A stretch of 64,000 nucleotides of DNA from Hymenobacter plasmatis (GCF_020711255.1 NZ_JAJFAW010000014.1:1-64000), one strand, 5' to 3'. Positions 1-7,852 are shown, counted from the stretch's first letter. Numbers and translations are program-made. Notes: generated from the letters alone by a model not told the origin.

Positions 1-693
1 ACCTCCCAGTCCGACGCCGAAATCCTGGCCTTTTTTGCCAGGGCCGCGGGCACCCGCACCTGCGGGCGCTTTGCGGCGGGGCAGCTGGAGCGGCCGTTGC
101 AGCGCGCCGTCCCGGTTGCTCCAACGCGCTGGCGGGCCTGGCTCGCAGCGGCCGTGGCCTTGTGGAGCCTGCGCGAAGTGGCCCCCACGGTAGCCCAAGC
201 GCAGGCTCCCGCCGAATGGCGCGCCCGCTACGGGGGCGGCCCGGTGCCAGCTACGCCGCCCGCGCCGCAACCTGCCGCTCACGCCGTACCCGAGGCAGCT
301 TTGCCACTGGTGCTGCGAGGCGTTGTCACTGATTTTGCGAATAAGGAAGGCTTGCCAGGCGTCACGGTTCTTCTGAAGGGTACCACTATTGGAACCAGTA
401 CCAACCAAGATGGCACTTTCGAACTGGTGGTGCCCACGGAAATGGCGGCCCAAGCAAGCCTGCCCGTTGCGGTAAGCTCCATCGGTTATGTAACGCAGCT
501 CCATTCTGTCGCAACTGCCGCGGTTGCCAGCCCGCTTGCTTTTCAGCTGCAAGCCGATAGGATGGAGTTTGTCGGAGGGATAGTAATGGGGGCAATGGTG
601 ATGCCCCGGGTTTTGCCGCCTGCGCCTTGGCACCCGCGCCGCTTTTACAATTGGGGTAAATACTGGGTGATGCGGCCCTTCCGGAGCAGGTAA
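1..693 (+). CDS. Membrane protein with carboxypeptidase-regulatory-like domain (5' end outside window)
   Basis: The frame is open from the first base, so the gene starts upstream and 230 codons are visible. The first residues, around 'EILAFFARAAGTRTCGRF', align with 'EILAYLAQPGQENSCGRF' of the next gene, so the two are paralogues and this one has probably lost only a short N-terminal Cys-containing segment at the window edge. A single hydrophobic segment follows (about visible residues 39-60), then a CarboxypepD_reg-like beta-sandwich starting at 'LRGVVTDFANKEGLPGV'. That domain usually precedes a TonB plug in SusC-like receptors, but no plug or barrel follows here and the protein ends in a short basic tail. 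Probably an inner-membrane protein with an extracytoplasmic domain. Function unknown. Confidence 0.8.
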   Translation, partial: TSQSDAEILAFFARAAGTRTCGRFAAGQLERPLQRAVPVAPTRWRAWLAAAVALWSLREVAPTVAQAQAPAEWRARYGGGPVPATPPAPQPAAHAVPEAALPLVLRGVVTDFANKEGLPGVTVLLKGTTIGTSTNQDGTFELVVPTEMAAQASLPVAVSSIGYVTQLHSVATAAVASPLAFQLQADRMEFVGGIVMGAMVMPRVLPPAPWHPRRFYNWGKYWVMRPFRSR

Positions 694-729
694 AACTCAG
701 CCGAGATAGGTAAAATTCTATGTTTATGC

Positions 730-737
730 TACTTTCG
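730..737 (+). promoter_or_regulatory. -7-like box four bases before ATG
   Basis: TACTTTCG resembles the Bacteroidota -7 consensus TAnnTTTG and lies 4 bases before the ATG at 742. No convincing -33 TTTG is seen at the usual spacing. If used, transcription would begin close to the start codon. Confidence 0.3.
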
Positions 738-741
738 AAGC

Positions 742-1509
742 ATGGCTACTTCTCCGACCATTACTGTTCCGCAGCCCTGTAATCAAAGTTGGACAGCCAT
801 GAACCCTACGGAAGCGGGTCGCCATTGCGCCGCCTGCCAGAAAACCGTGGTGGATTTCAGCCTGAAAACAAGAGAGGAAATCCTGGCTTATTTAGCTCAA
901 CCCGGGCAAGAAAATTCATGTGGACGTTTTCGAAGTAGCCCGCAGCGTGCGCCGGCGCGGCTGTTGACCTGGTCAGCTGCCCCTTGGGCGGCCCTTTCGC
1001 TGGCGGCGGTATTAACATTGACCCATTGCACGCCCGATGCTTCGTCCCCTTCACCAGCTGATGTGCAAGCCACCATTCTGCCCGATGCGCAACTGGTTAG
1101 CGGCCGGGTACTCGACCGTGACACCCAGCAGCCGCTGGCCGGCGCCTTGATTATTTGTGAAAAGGATACCCTTTGCCAAACCCGAACTGCCGCCGATGGG
1201 TCCTTTCGCTTGGCTGTGCCGAAGCGTTTATCAGCCAGTAAGCTGATTGCAGTCCTGCCTGGGCGCCCGCAGGTGCGGCAGAATGAGGAAGATTGGTTAA
1301 TGCCCTATATCCCTCATTATTTCACCGCGGGCCACGATGTAACAGTCCTACTGCGTAGGCCCCCAATGATTCTTGGAGAAACAAAGCTCGAGGCCGGCGA
1401 GACCCGCACTCCGGCTGTTTTGGGATATTTGATGCGTCAAGGTGCTGTACCACCGCCATTTCCTAAAATTGTCGATATAGAATTCCAGGCTCCAAAAACA
1501 AAGCCGTAA
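742..1509 (+). CDS. Membrane protein with N-terminal CxxC segment and Cna-like domain, paralogue of the gene upstream
   Basis: A 255-residue protein. Residues 1-45 are cytoplasmic-looking and carry C13, C32 and C35 around 'GRHCAACQKTVVDFS', a possible small metal-binding or redox site. A transmembrane segment is at about 75-95. After it, from about residue 117 ('VSGRVLDRDTQQPLAGALI'), comes a carboxypeptidase-regulatory/CnaB-like beta-sandwich with two further cysteines. The architecture matches the truncated gene ending at 693, 48 bases upstream, so the pair looks like a tandem duplication. I infer the N-terminal segment sits in the cytoplasm and the beta-sandwich in the periplasm. This layout is common in Hymenobacter-type genomes as far as I know, but I know of no assigned function. 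Confidence 0.8.
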   Translation: MATSPTITVPQPCNQSWTAMNPTEAGRHCAACQKTVVDFSLKTREEILAYLAQPGQENSCGRFRSSPQRAPARLLTWSAAPWAALSLAAVLTLTHCTPDASSPSPADVQATILPDAQLVSGRVLDRDTQQPLAGALIICEKDTLCQTRTAADGSFRLAVPKRLSASKLIAVLPGRPQVRQNEEDWLMPYIPHYFTAGHDVTVLLRRPPMILGETKLEAGETRTPAVLGYLMRQGAVPPPFPKIVDIEFQAPKTKP

Positions 1510-1555
1510 CGACGGTAAGCAAACCTTTCGCCCCGCAAAATCCTTGTGGCAGGGT

Positions 1556-2611
1556 ATGAAATTCTTGCGCTTATCCCTGCTGCTCGTTCTGGCTTCGGCC
1601 TGCTCTATCCTCAAGCCTACCACGCGGCACGACCTTTTTCCAGGCCAGGCCCAACTGCCGCAGGAAGAGGCCCCGCACGTCAAAAACTCGCTGGAGTGGT
1701 GGTATTTCACGGGCCATCTCAAGGACGTGGCCAGCGGCGAGGCCTTCGGCGTCGAGTACGTTTTCTTTCACTTCAACCCCGATGGCAAGCAGGATTACCA
1801 GATGGTAAACTTCGCCCTGACCGACCCGCAGACCCAGCAATTCCGCTACGACTACAAGCTCGACAAGCTTGCGGCGCCCCTCACCGCCGCACTGCCCATC
1901 AACCTCACCGGGCAGAAAGCCGCCCAAATCTGGACCCTCACCGGGCAGGAGGGCCGCTACCAACTTCTGGCCCGTATGGCCGACCATGCCGGCCAGGCCA
2001 TCAACCTGACCACCACGCCGGCCAAGCCCGCGCTGCTGCACGGCGGCACCGGCTACGAGCAATACGGGGCCGTGGCCCAGGCCGGCTACTACAGCTTTCC
2101 GCGCCTGGCCGCCACCGGCACCCTCGAAGCGGGCGGCAAAATCCACCAGGTAACCGGCGACCTGTGGTACGACAGGCAATGGAACTGCGGCGGCGTAAAC
2201 AAGAAAAACGTGGCCTGGGACTGGCTTAGCCTGCAGCTCGATGAGCCCAAAGAAGAGCTGATGTTGTACGCCGTGCACGACACCAAAACTGGCCAGCACA
2301 TCGGCGGCGGCTCGCACTTCGGCGCCCAGGGCGAAAACCTGCACCTAGCCGAAACCGAGTTCAAACTCGAACCTCTCACGTACTGGACCAGCCCCAAATC
2401 CAAGAAAAAATACCCCGCCACCTGGCACGTGAGCGTGCCCAGCAAGGGCTACGAGCTAACCGTGACGCCGCTGGTGCCCAATCAGGAACTAGGCCTGCGC
2501 CTCTTCAAAGTCCTGAATCTGTACTATTGGGAGGGCATGTGCCGCGTGACCGGAACCCGCAACGGCCAGCCTGTGAAAGGCAACGCCTACGTGGAAATCA
2601 CGAATCGGTGA
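1556..2611 (+). CDS. AttH/CrtC lipocalin-like lipoprotein
   Basis: A 351-residue protein. The ATG at 1556 is chosen over an in-frame TTG 12 bases earlier because it gives a clean lipoprotein signal with lipobox 'LASAC' (Cys at residue 16). The mature part has the family signature 'SLEWWYFTGHL' (about residues 44-54) and 'WYDRQWNCGG' further on, typical of the AttH/CrtC (carotenoid 1,2-hydratase) lipocalin-like superfamily. In AttH-type proteins this fold accompanies an ABC exporter; in CrtC it hydrates carotenoids. Neither att exporter genes nor carotenoid genes are next to it, so the ligand is unknown. Lipid anchoring favours an envelope lipid-binding role. It converges on the histidine kinase at 2800-4014. 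Confidence 0.85.
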   Translation: MKFLRLSLLLVLASACSILKPTTRHDLFPGQAQLPQEEAPHVKNSLEWWYFTGHLKDVASGEAFGVEYVFFHFNPDGKQDYQMVNFALTDPQTQQFRYDYKLDKLAAPLTAALPINLTGQKAAQIWTLTGQEGRYQLLARMADHAGQAINLTTTPAKPALLHGGTGYEQYGAVAQAGYYSFPRLAATGTLEAGGKIHQVTGDLWYDRQWNCGGVNKKNVAWDWLSLQLDEPKEELMLYAVHDTKTGQHIGGGSHFGAQGENLHLAETEFKLEPLTYWTSPKSKKKYPATWHVSVPSKGYELTVTPLVPNQELGLRLFKVLNLYYWEGMCRVTGTRNGQPVKGNAYVEITNR

Positions 2612-2644
2612 TTCGTACTCTAAACGCAAAGCGAACGATAACAT

Positions 2645-2788
2645 CCCCTCCTTACCAAGGAGGGGACGTTGTCGCGCCAGCGACAACTGGGGTGGTTGGG
2701 GCGTCTGAATCGTTCGGGTGTCGTTCAACGATTCAACCACCCCCGTTCGAGCCAACGGCTCGAACATCCCCTCCTTGCTAAGGAGGGG
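2645..2788. repeat. 144-bp nested palindromic element
   Basis: Composite of inverted repeats filling the space between two convergent genes. Both ends are near-identical palindromes with arms CCCCTCCTT / AAGGAGGGG (2645-2665 and 2768-2788). Inside these lie two small hairpins, GTTGTCGC / GCGACAAC (2668-2687) and GTTCGAGCC / GGCTCGAAC (2745-2765). Further in, GGGGTGGTTG pairs with CAACCACCCC and TGAATCGTT with AACGATTCA. The element can therefore fold as one long nested structure on either strand. It encodes no protein; the layout is that of a REP/BIME or MITE-like element. A shared terminator could also reside in it, but T tracts are missing. Confidence 0.75.
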
Positions 2789-2799
2789 AGTTTGACGTG

Positions 2800-4014
2800 C
2801 TACTGGTTCAGTATCAGCCGGAAGGTGGTGCCGCGGCCCACTTCGCTCCATTTCACGAAGAGCTTGCCTTCGTGGTAGTTCTCGATGATGCGCTTTGCCA
2901 GGGCCAGACCCAGGCCCCAGCCGCGCTTTTTGGTAGTGAAGCCGGGCATGAACACGCTCTCGAGCTTGTTTTTGGGGATGCCCTTGCCCGTGTCGGTGAT
3001 GTCGATGGCGACCTGGCGGGGTGGGGTGGCCCGCCGGTACCAGGCGCGGCGGGTGCGAACGCGCCGCAGGTGCAGCGTGATGGAGCCGCGGCCGTCCATG
3101 GCGTCCACGGCGTTTTTGCAAATGTTTTCGATTACCCAATCAAACAGCGGCACATTGATGCGGGCGGGCGTATCGAGGGGCAGGTCGGATTCTATCTTGA
3201 ATACCACCTTTTTCGACACCCGGCTTTGCAGGTATTCGATGGCGTTGCGGGTGGTGTGGTACAGGTTTTCGTCCTTCAGTACCGGCACGGAGCCGATGTT
3301 CGAGAACCGCTCGGTGATGATTTCCAGGCGCCGGATGTCCTTGCCCAATTCCTCCACAATCGGCTCGTCCTTGAAGCGGTCGGAGTCGCGGAGGTAGTTC
3401 TGCCAGCCCACCAGGCTGCTCAGCGGCGTGCCCAGCTGGTGGGCCGTTTCCTTGGCCAGGCCCACCCACACGCGGTTTTGCTCGGCGCGGCGCGAGGAGC
3501 TGAACGCGAAATAGGCAATGACGCCCAGGCAGCCAATCACCACGAGCTGCACCAGTGGGTAGGTGCGCAATTGCTGCAGCAGCTGCGAGTCGCGGTAGTA
3601 GATGTAGTTGACCTGCCCGGCCCCAAATTTTACCACAATGGGCTGGTGCTGCTGCTTCATGAGCATGAGCTCGCTCGCGAGCAGCGTCACCGAATCGGCC
3701 GGCGACAGGTGCGCCGGCATGTTGATGTTCTTGGCCGCAATGATGTCCTTGCCGTCGCTGCTGAGAATGACGGGAATGGTGGCATTCGCGTTGATTATCT
3801 CATTGAATACGAAGAGTGTATTCGAGTCCTGTTCGGAGTTGATGATGAACTCCTGGGCTTTGGCGTAGAGCTGAATCTGCTGCTGCTCCCGCTCCGACAC
3901 GCGCTGCACCAGCAGGTTGGTGTAGATGACAGTGGCCGACCCAATGAGCAGCGCCAGCACCGCAATCAGGATTTTGAGGCGGGATTTTTGGTCGTAAATC
4001 GGAATCAGGTTCAT
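2800..4014 (-). CDS. Orphan membrane sensor histidine kinase
   Basis: A 404-residue protein. The ATG at 4014 is preferred to a TTG directly before it. Two transmembrane segments (about 14-34 and 152-171) enclose an extracytoplasmic sensor region of roughly 115 residues with no domain I recognise. The kinase core is complete: H-box 'KETAHQLGTPLSSL' with phospho-acceptor His192, N-box 'NICKNAVDAM' (297-306), G1 'DTGKG' (341-345), F-box 'FTTK' and G2 'GWGLGL' (365-370). No HAMP domain is evident. No response regulator lies beside it, so its partner is encoded elsewhere. Confidence 0.93.
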   Translation of the reverse strand: MNLIPIYDQKSRLKILIAVLALLIGSATVIYTNLLVQRVSEREQQQIQLYAKAQEFIINSEQDSNTLFVFNEIINANATIPVILSSDGKDIIAAKNINMPAHLSPADSVTLLASELMLMKQQHQPIVVKFGAGQVNYIYYRDSQLLQQLRTYPLVQLVVIGCLGVIAYFAFSSSRRAEQNRVWVGLAKETAHQLGTPLSSLVGWQNYLRDSDRFKDEPIVEELGKDIRRLEIITERFSNIGSVPVLKDENLYHTTRNAIEYLQSRVSKKVVFKIESDLPLDTPARINVPLFDWVIENICKNAVDAMDGRGSITLHLRRVRTRRAWYRRATPPRQVAIDITDTGKGIPKNKLESVFMPGFTTKKRGWGLGLALAKRIIENYHEGKLFVKWSEVGRGTTFRLILNQ

Positions 4015-4128
4015 CAATCAGCAGTACGGGGCAGGCAAAGGAACGCCAGTTAGCCCAACGTTAGTACAAAGCAGTCCGCAGGGAGGTGGCACGTAATGGA
4101 GCTGAACGGCGTGCGGCGCCAAACCATC

Positions 4129-4170
4129 TGTCATGCTTATCTGGCGTCCCGAAGGAAGCATCTTGCCCGC
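4129..4170. repeat. Degenerate fragment of type I palindromic repeat
   Basis: GTCATGCTTATCTGGCG...GAAGGAAGCATC resembles a diverged left arm of the complete type I repeat that follows at 4166-4276. The rest of the 308-base gap between the kinase and dusB shows no gene. Confidence 0.4.
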
Positions 4171-4276
4171 GCCTCTTGTCATGCAGAGCGCAGCGAAGCA
4201 TCTTCTCACCGCGGAACAAATCGTTGTAACGTGATAGGATGCTTCGCTGCGCTCTGCATGACAGAAGGCGCGGGTA
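4166..4276. repeat. Type I palindromic repeat, copy 1
   Basis: Perfect 25-bp inverted arms (4178-4202 and 4238-4262; GTCATGCAGAGCGCAGCG... and its complement) surround about 35 bp of spacer. Similarity of the arms continues imperfectly outward through CCCGCGCC to about 4166 and 4276. Other copies are at 5333, 11320 and 16752. Peptide translations of such repeats give strings like 'CHAERSEAS', seen as spurious proteins in many Bacteroidota genomes. Confidence 0.9.
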
Positions 4277-4322
4277 CATTGCTGCACTCAGCATGAGCAG
4301 CTTACAAGCAAATCGAGGTAAA

Positions 4323-5312
4323 TCAGCCGACCATCATGGCTTCGCTGCTGGCAATTTCCTGCAGAATCTCCAGCACCACGTCGGGCGTTTCGGCATCTAC
4401 CAGGCGGGTACGCCAGGCTTTGGCTCCCTCCAGCCCGCGGAAATAGTGGGCGTAATGGCGGCGCATTTCAAAGATGCCCACTTTGGGGCCCTTCCACTCA
4501 ATGCTCTTATCGAAGTGCATCTGGCACATGGCCACCCGCTCTTCCAGCGTGGGCGGGGCTAGTAGCTCGCCGGTGGCCACGTAGTGCTTGATTTCCCGAA
4601 AAATCCAGGGGTAGCCGATGCTGGCGCGGCCCACCATCACGCCATCTACGCCGTAGCGGTTCTGGTATTCCTTGGCTTTTTCGGGCGAGGTGATGTCGCC
4701 GTTGCCGAAGATGGGGATGTGAATGCGCGGGTTGTCCTTGATTTTGGCAATGAGGCGCCAGTCGGCTTCGCCCTTGTAGAGCTGCACGCGGGTGCGGCCG
4801 TGCACGGTGAGGGCCGCGATGCCGATGTCTTGCAGGCGCTCGGCCACTTCTTCCACGTTTTTGGTGCCATCGTCCCAGCCCAGACGGGTTTTTACCGTCA
4901 CGGGCAGGTGGGTGTTGCGAATGACGGCGGCCGTCATTTCTACCATCTTGGGGACGTCGCGTAGCAAGGCGGCGCCTGCGCCCCGGCAGGCCACCTGCTT
5001 CACCGGGCAGCCGTAGTTGATGTCAATCAAGTCGGGTCCGGCCTCGGTGCTGATGGCTGCGCACTCGCCCATGGTTTCCACGTCGGAGCCAAAGAGCTGA
5101 ATGCCGATGGGTCGCTCGTAGTCAAACACATCGAGCTTCTTGCGGCTCTTGGCCGCGGCCCGAATCAGGCCTTCCGATGAAATGAATTCGGTGTACATCA
5201 AATCAGCCCCGTTGGCCTTGCACACTGCGCGGAAGGGCGGGTCGCTCACGTCCTCCATCGGAGCGAGCAAAAGCGGGAAGTCGGGGAGCTGGATGTTGCC
5301 TATTTTAACCAC
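4323..5312 (-). CDS. dusB: tRNA-dihydrouridine synthase
   Basis: A 329-residue FMN-dependent enzyme that reduces uridine to dihydrouridine in the D-loop of tRNA. Full family length. The N-terminal TIM barrel has 'APMEDVSD' near residue 18 and the family signature 'INYGCP' with active-site Cys102. 'VKTRLGWDD', 'HGRTR' and the FMN phosphate-binding stretch around 'GNGDI' and 'VMVGRA' follow. The C-terminal helical tRNA-binding domain is present. The family is clear; DusB is the usual Dus subtype in this phylum. Its start lies 198 bases from the divergent protease gene. Confidence 0.95.
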   Translation of the reverse strand: MVKIGNIQLPDFPLLLAPMEDVSDPPFRAVCKANGADLMYTEFISSEGLIRAAAKSRKKLDVFDYERPIGIQLFGSDVETMGECAAISTEAGPDLIDINYGCPVKQVACRGAGAALLRDVPKMVEMTAAVIRNTHLPVTVKTRLGWDDGTKNVEEVAERLQDIGIAALTVHGRTRVQLYKGEADWRLIAKIKDNPRIHIPIFGNGDITSPEKAKEYQNRYGVDGVMVGRASIGYPWIFREIKHYVATGELLAPPTLEERVAMCQMHFDKSIEWKGPKVGIFEMRRHYAHYFRGLEGAKAWRTRLVDAETPDVVLEILQEIASSEAMMVG

Positions 5313-5332
5313 GGAATATCTATTTTATTTCA

Positions 5333-5435
5333 GAACGTCATGCTGAGCCTGCTGAAGCATCTCGACCACGTAACTAGCTCAACGAATGGATTACTATTGC
5401 GGTTGAGATGCTTCGGCAAGCTCAGCATGACGTTC
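5333..5435. repeat. Type I palindromic repeat, copy 2
   Basis: Arms of 35 bp (5333-5367 and 5401-5435, GAACGTCATGCTGAGC... and complement) differ at about three positions. The spacer contains ACTAGCTCAACGAA, also found in the spacer of the copy at 16752. It lies in the divergent space between dusB and the CPBP protease gene. Confidence 0.9.
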
Positions 5436-5442
5436 TCATTTG

Positions 5443-5457
5443 CTTGTTTTAAACAAG
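5443..5457. promoter_or_regulatory. 15-bp palindrome in the dusB / CPBP protease divergent region
   Basis: CTTGTTT-T-AAACAAG is a perfect 7+1+7 palindrome 54 bases before the protease start, followed by a possible -7 box TAAATTTA at 5478-5485. The position suits an operator, but no regulator is known and chance occurrence cannot be excluded. Confidence 0.3.
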
Positions 5458-5510
5458 TCTAAAGTTAAAAACTGCGGTAAATTTACGCCCTTCCCAACCA
5501 GTCCCCGTCC

Positions 5511-6497
5511 ATGAAAGGTTTCCTACCCCGTGCACTGCACCCTGGCCTTCAGGTATTGATGCTTCTGGTGCTGCTGGTGGCCGGCGCCTGCGTGGGCTAC
5601 GCCGTGATATTTGCCTGGGCCAAGGTGGGCTTTGGGCTCTCGGTGCCGGAAGTGGGCAAGGTGATGACCTACCCCGCGGCCTTCCCGCAAGGCTGGGGCC
5701 TGCTGATGATGGCGCAGGGGGTGTTGCTGTTTTCGGCTTGCGCGGGTGGCGCGCTGGCGCTGGCTTCTGCCTTGGGCTACAGCTGGGCCGAGTACTTCAA
5801 CCCCCGGCGGCTGGGCGCGGGCTGGTGGCTGGTGGCCGCGGCCTTGCTCATTGTGGTCATTCTGCCCTTCATGTCCACCCTGATTGCCTGGAATGCGGCC
5901 GTGCATTTTCCCGCTGTGCTGCACGATTTTGAGGTGTGGGCCCGGGCCAGTGAAGACCGCGCCCAGAACATCACCCAGTTTCTGACGCGTTTCAGCACCA
6001 ACGGGCGTTTCTTGGCGGCGCTGTTGGTCATTGCCCTGGTGCCGGCCGTGAGCGAGGAGCTGGTGTTTCGCGGCGTGATTCAGAAAAACCTGGTGCGCTG
6101 GTTTTCGCCGCACGTGGGTGTGTGGCTGGGGGCGGCCATTTTCAGCGCCATTCACTTCCAGTTTTTTGGGTTTGTGCCCCGCTTTGTGCTGGGGCTGGTG
6201 TTGGGCTATTTGTACCTCTGGAGCGGTAATATCCTGGTGAGCATGGCCGCGCACTTCACCCAGAATGCCTTTCAACTCCTGATTCTGTACCTCACCCAGC
6301 ACGGCCATTTTGGCTGGGGTTTCGACCCCGACGCCACCGAGGCACTGCCGTGGTGGCTGGTGGTGCCGTCGGCGCTGCTCACCGTTGGGCTGCTTTATTT
6401 TCTGCACGAGCGCATGAGTGCCCCGGCGGCCCCCACCCACATGCTCACGCTCAGCCACCGCGGCATCGAGGTGCGCAGCCCCAAGCCCTCGGCCTAG
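5511..6497 (+). CDS. CPBP-family intramembrane metalloprotease
   Basis: A 328-residue polytopic membrane protein of the CPBP (CAAX protease and bacteriocin-processing, 'Abi') family. The glutamate motif 'SEELVFRG' (E182, E183, R187) and the second and third motifs with His215 ('FSAIHF') and His248/Asn252 ('AAHFTQNAF') are all present, so the active site looks intact. About seven or eight hydrophobic segments are visible. Substrates of bacterial members are mostly unknown; some process prenylated or bacteriocin-like peptides. cdsA follows after only 43 bases, so the two may be co-transcribed. Confidence 0.92.
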   Translation: MKGFLPRALHPGLQVLMLLVLLVAGACVGYAVIFAWAKVGFGLSVPEVGKVMTYPAAFPQGWGLLMMAQGVLLFSACAGGALALASALGYSWAEYFNPRRLGAGWWLVAAALLIVVILPFMSTLIAWNAAVHFPAVLHDFEVWARASEDRAQNITQFLTRFSTNGRFLAALLVIALVPAVSEELVFRGVIQKNLVRWFSPHVGVWLGAAIFSAIHFQFFGFVPRFVLGLVLGYLYLWSGNILVSMAAHFTQNAFQLLILYLTQHGHFGWGFDPDATEALPWWLVVPSALLTVGLLYFLHERMSAPAAPTHMLTLSHRGIEVRSPKPSA

Positions 6498-6540
6498 CGC
6501 CGCGGCCTGTTTGTCTTTATTCCCTCCTTATCCTTCCGAG

Positions 6541-7482
6541 TTGTCCGATTCTACGCCTCCGATTACCCCTGTTTCACCTGCTCCCACCGATACCAAGCCC
6601 GGCCCCAGCAACCTGCGCCTGCGGGTCATCTACGGCGTAATTGGCGCCGCGCTGCTGCTGGGCAGCGTCTGGTTTAGCCCCTGGACGTTTGGGCTGTTCT
6701 TCGCCTTTGTGCAGGCGGTGATGCTGTGGGAGTTCTATCGGATGATGCGGGGCAGCGGCTTGCACCCCGCCGGGGTATTGGGCATTGGCACCGGGTGGCT
6801 GCTGTTTGTAGGCACGTTCTGGTTTGCGCACACCGGGTACGGCCCCTCCGGTTTGGTCGATTCGTTGGAGTCTTTCTTCAGCGCCATCAACGGCCTGTAC
6901 CTGCGCCTGCTCTGGTCGGGCCTGGCCGTGCTGGTGCCGGTGCTGCTCGTGCTTCGGGAGTTGCTGCTCTGGCCGCGCTATCCCAGCCCCTTCGGCAACG
7001 TGGGCGCGGCCCTGGCGGGCCTGTTCTACATTGGGCTGCCCATGGCCTTGCTGCCGCTGCTGGCCCAGGGCGAAGGTGGCTACGACTACCGCCGCATCTT
7101 CGCCCTGCTCTTCCTCATCTGGGCTTCCGACATCGGCGCTTACGCCGCCGGCCGAACCCTGGGCAAGCACAAAATGGCCCCCAACATCTCGCCCGGCAAA
7201 ACCTGGGAAGGCTGGGTGGGCGGCTTCCTGCTCACGCTGGCCGTAGGGTGGGCGTTGGGCTACCTATTGCCCGATATGCCGCTGGCTCACCGGCTGGCGG
7301 CGGCGGGCGTGGTGGCCATTTTTGCGCCCATCGGCGACCTGGCCGAATCCATGCTCAAGCGCAGCATGGGCGTGAAGGACTCAGGCAGCATCATGCCCGG
7401 CCACGGCGGCCTGCTCGACCGTTTCGATGCCTTCCTGCTGGTGCTGCCCATGCTGGCGCTGCTGCAGCTGCTGGCCGGGTAG
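6541..7482 (+). CDS. cdsA: Phosphatidate cytidylyltransferase
   Basis: A 313-residue polytopic membrane enzyme that makes CDP-diacylglycerol from phosphatidate and CTP, the entry point to phospholipid headgroup synthesis. The C-terminal half has 'ISPGKTWEG' and the family signature 'KRSMGVKDSGSIMPGHGG' followed by 'LLDRFD'. The frame extends upstream to an ATG at 6418 inside the protease gene, but that extension is low-complexity Pro/Ser/Arg sequence. I place the start at TTG 6541 ('SDSTPPITP'), which is uncertain. psd, acting later in the same pathway, lies 1.8 kb downstream; a phosphatidylserine synthase is not in the window. Confidence 0.92.
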   Translation: MSDSTPPITPVSPAPTDTKPGPSNLRLRVIYGVIGAALLLGSVWFSPWTFGLFFAFVQAVMLWEFYRMMRGSGLHPAGVLGIGTGWLLFVGTFWFAHTGYGPSGLVDSLESFFSAINGLYLRLLWSGLAVLVPVLLVLRELLLWPRYPSPFGNVGAALAGLFYIGLPMALLPLLAQGEGGYDYRRIFALLFLIWASDIGAYAAGRTLGKHKMAPNISPGKTWEGWVGGFLLTLAVGWALGYLLPDMPLAHRLAAAGVVAIFAPIGDLAESMLKRSMGVKDSGSIMPGHGGLLDRFDAFLLVLPMLALLQLLAG

Positions 7483-7493
7483 GAGGGACATCT

Positions 7494-7667
7494 GTCATTG
7501 CGAGCGCAGCGCGGCAATCCGTCCTCTCTATGCGACCAACCCAAAAGATTTGAAAAGCCTCGGTACTGCGCAGTGCCGAGGTTTTTTGCTGTTGAATAAA
7601 AGGCGTTGTGGCAAAAGGACATTGGTCACAGATAGAGGAAGGATTGCCGCGCTGCGCTCGCAATGAC
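7494..7667. repeat. Type II palindromic repeat, copy 1, enclosing a terminator
   Basis: Inverted arms of about 36 bp (7494-7529 and 7632-7667, GTCATTGCGAGCGCAGCG... and complement, few mismatches) start 11 bases after the cdsA stop codon. Between them lies an intrinsic terminator (7553-7587). The core GAGCGCAGCG is shared with type I repeats, so both belong to one superfamily. The second type II copy, at 27226-27395, has the same arrangement. Confidence 0.88.
7553..7587 (+). terminator. cdsA terminator inside type II repeat
   Basis: Stem CCTCGGtACTG / CAGTgCCGAGG with two central mismatched bases, followed by six T residues. It lies 70 bases after cdsA. Confidence 0.8.
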
Positions 7668-7743
7668 AGGCGGATTAATGCGGGCTGCGCTTGGTGATGA
7701 CAAACTGAGCTGTCTCACAATGAAAAACTTGCAGAAAAACGCC

Positions 7744-7755
7744 GCAAACGTTTGC
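7744..7755. promoter_or_regulatory. LacI-family-like operator upstream of glutamate dehydrogenase
   Basis: GCAAACGTTTGC is a perfect 12-bp palindrome matching the core of PurR/LacI-family operators. It lies 32 bases upstream of the putative -7 box at 7788. The match is to a general family consensus; the cognate regulator is not in the window. Confidence 0.4.
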
Positions 7756-7787
7756 ACCCAATTCGCCTTTCATCTTGGCAAAACCAA

Positions 7788-7795
7788 TACCTTTG
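7788..7795 (+). promoter_or_regulatory. -7 box of glutamate dehydrogenase promoter
   Basis: TACCTTTG matches TAnnTTTG exactly, giving a leader of about 50 bases before the ATG at 7853. No clear TTTG -33 element at 19-21 bases upstream. Confidence 0.5.
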
Positions 7796-7852
7796 CGGCC
7801 CTAAACCGTACGCACACTCCCACCCAACACTTTCCCACTAACCATATCCCGA

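Noticed and set aside
2797..4053. 418-codon open frame on the + strand
   Set aside because: Lies antisense to the complete histidine kinase gene; composition (His/Val/Gln/Arg-rich) and lack of any domain mark it as a shadow frame of a GC-rich gene.
4018..4296. Short open frames with 'CHAERSEAS' or 'SCRAQRSI' peptides
   Set aside because: These are translations of the type I palindromic repeat arms and appear in both orientations; not genes.
6418..6540. Upstream ATG start for cdsA
   Set aside because: The extra 41 residues overlap the end of the protease gene and are low-complexity; TTG 6541 fits the family better, though start mapping would be needed to settle it.
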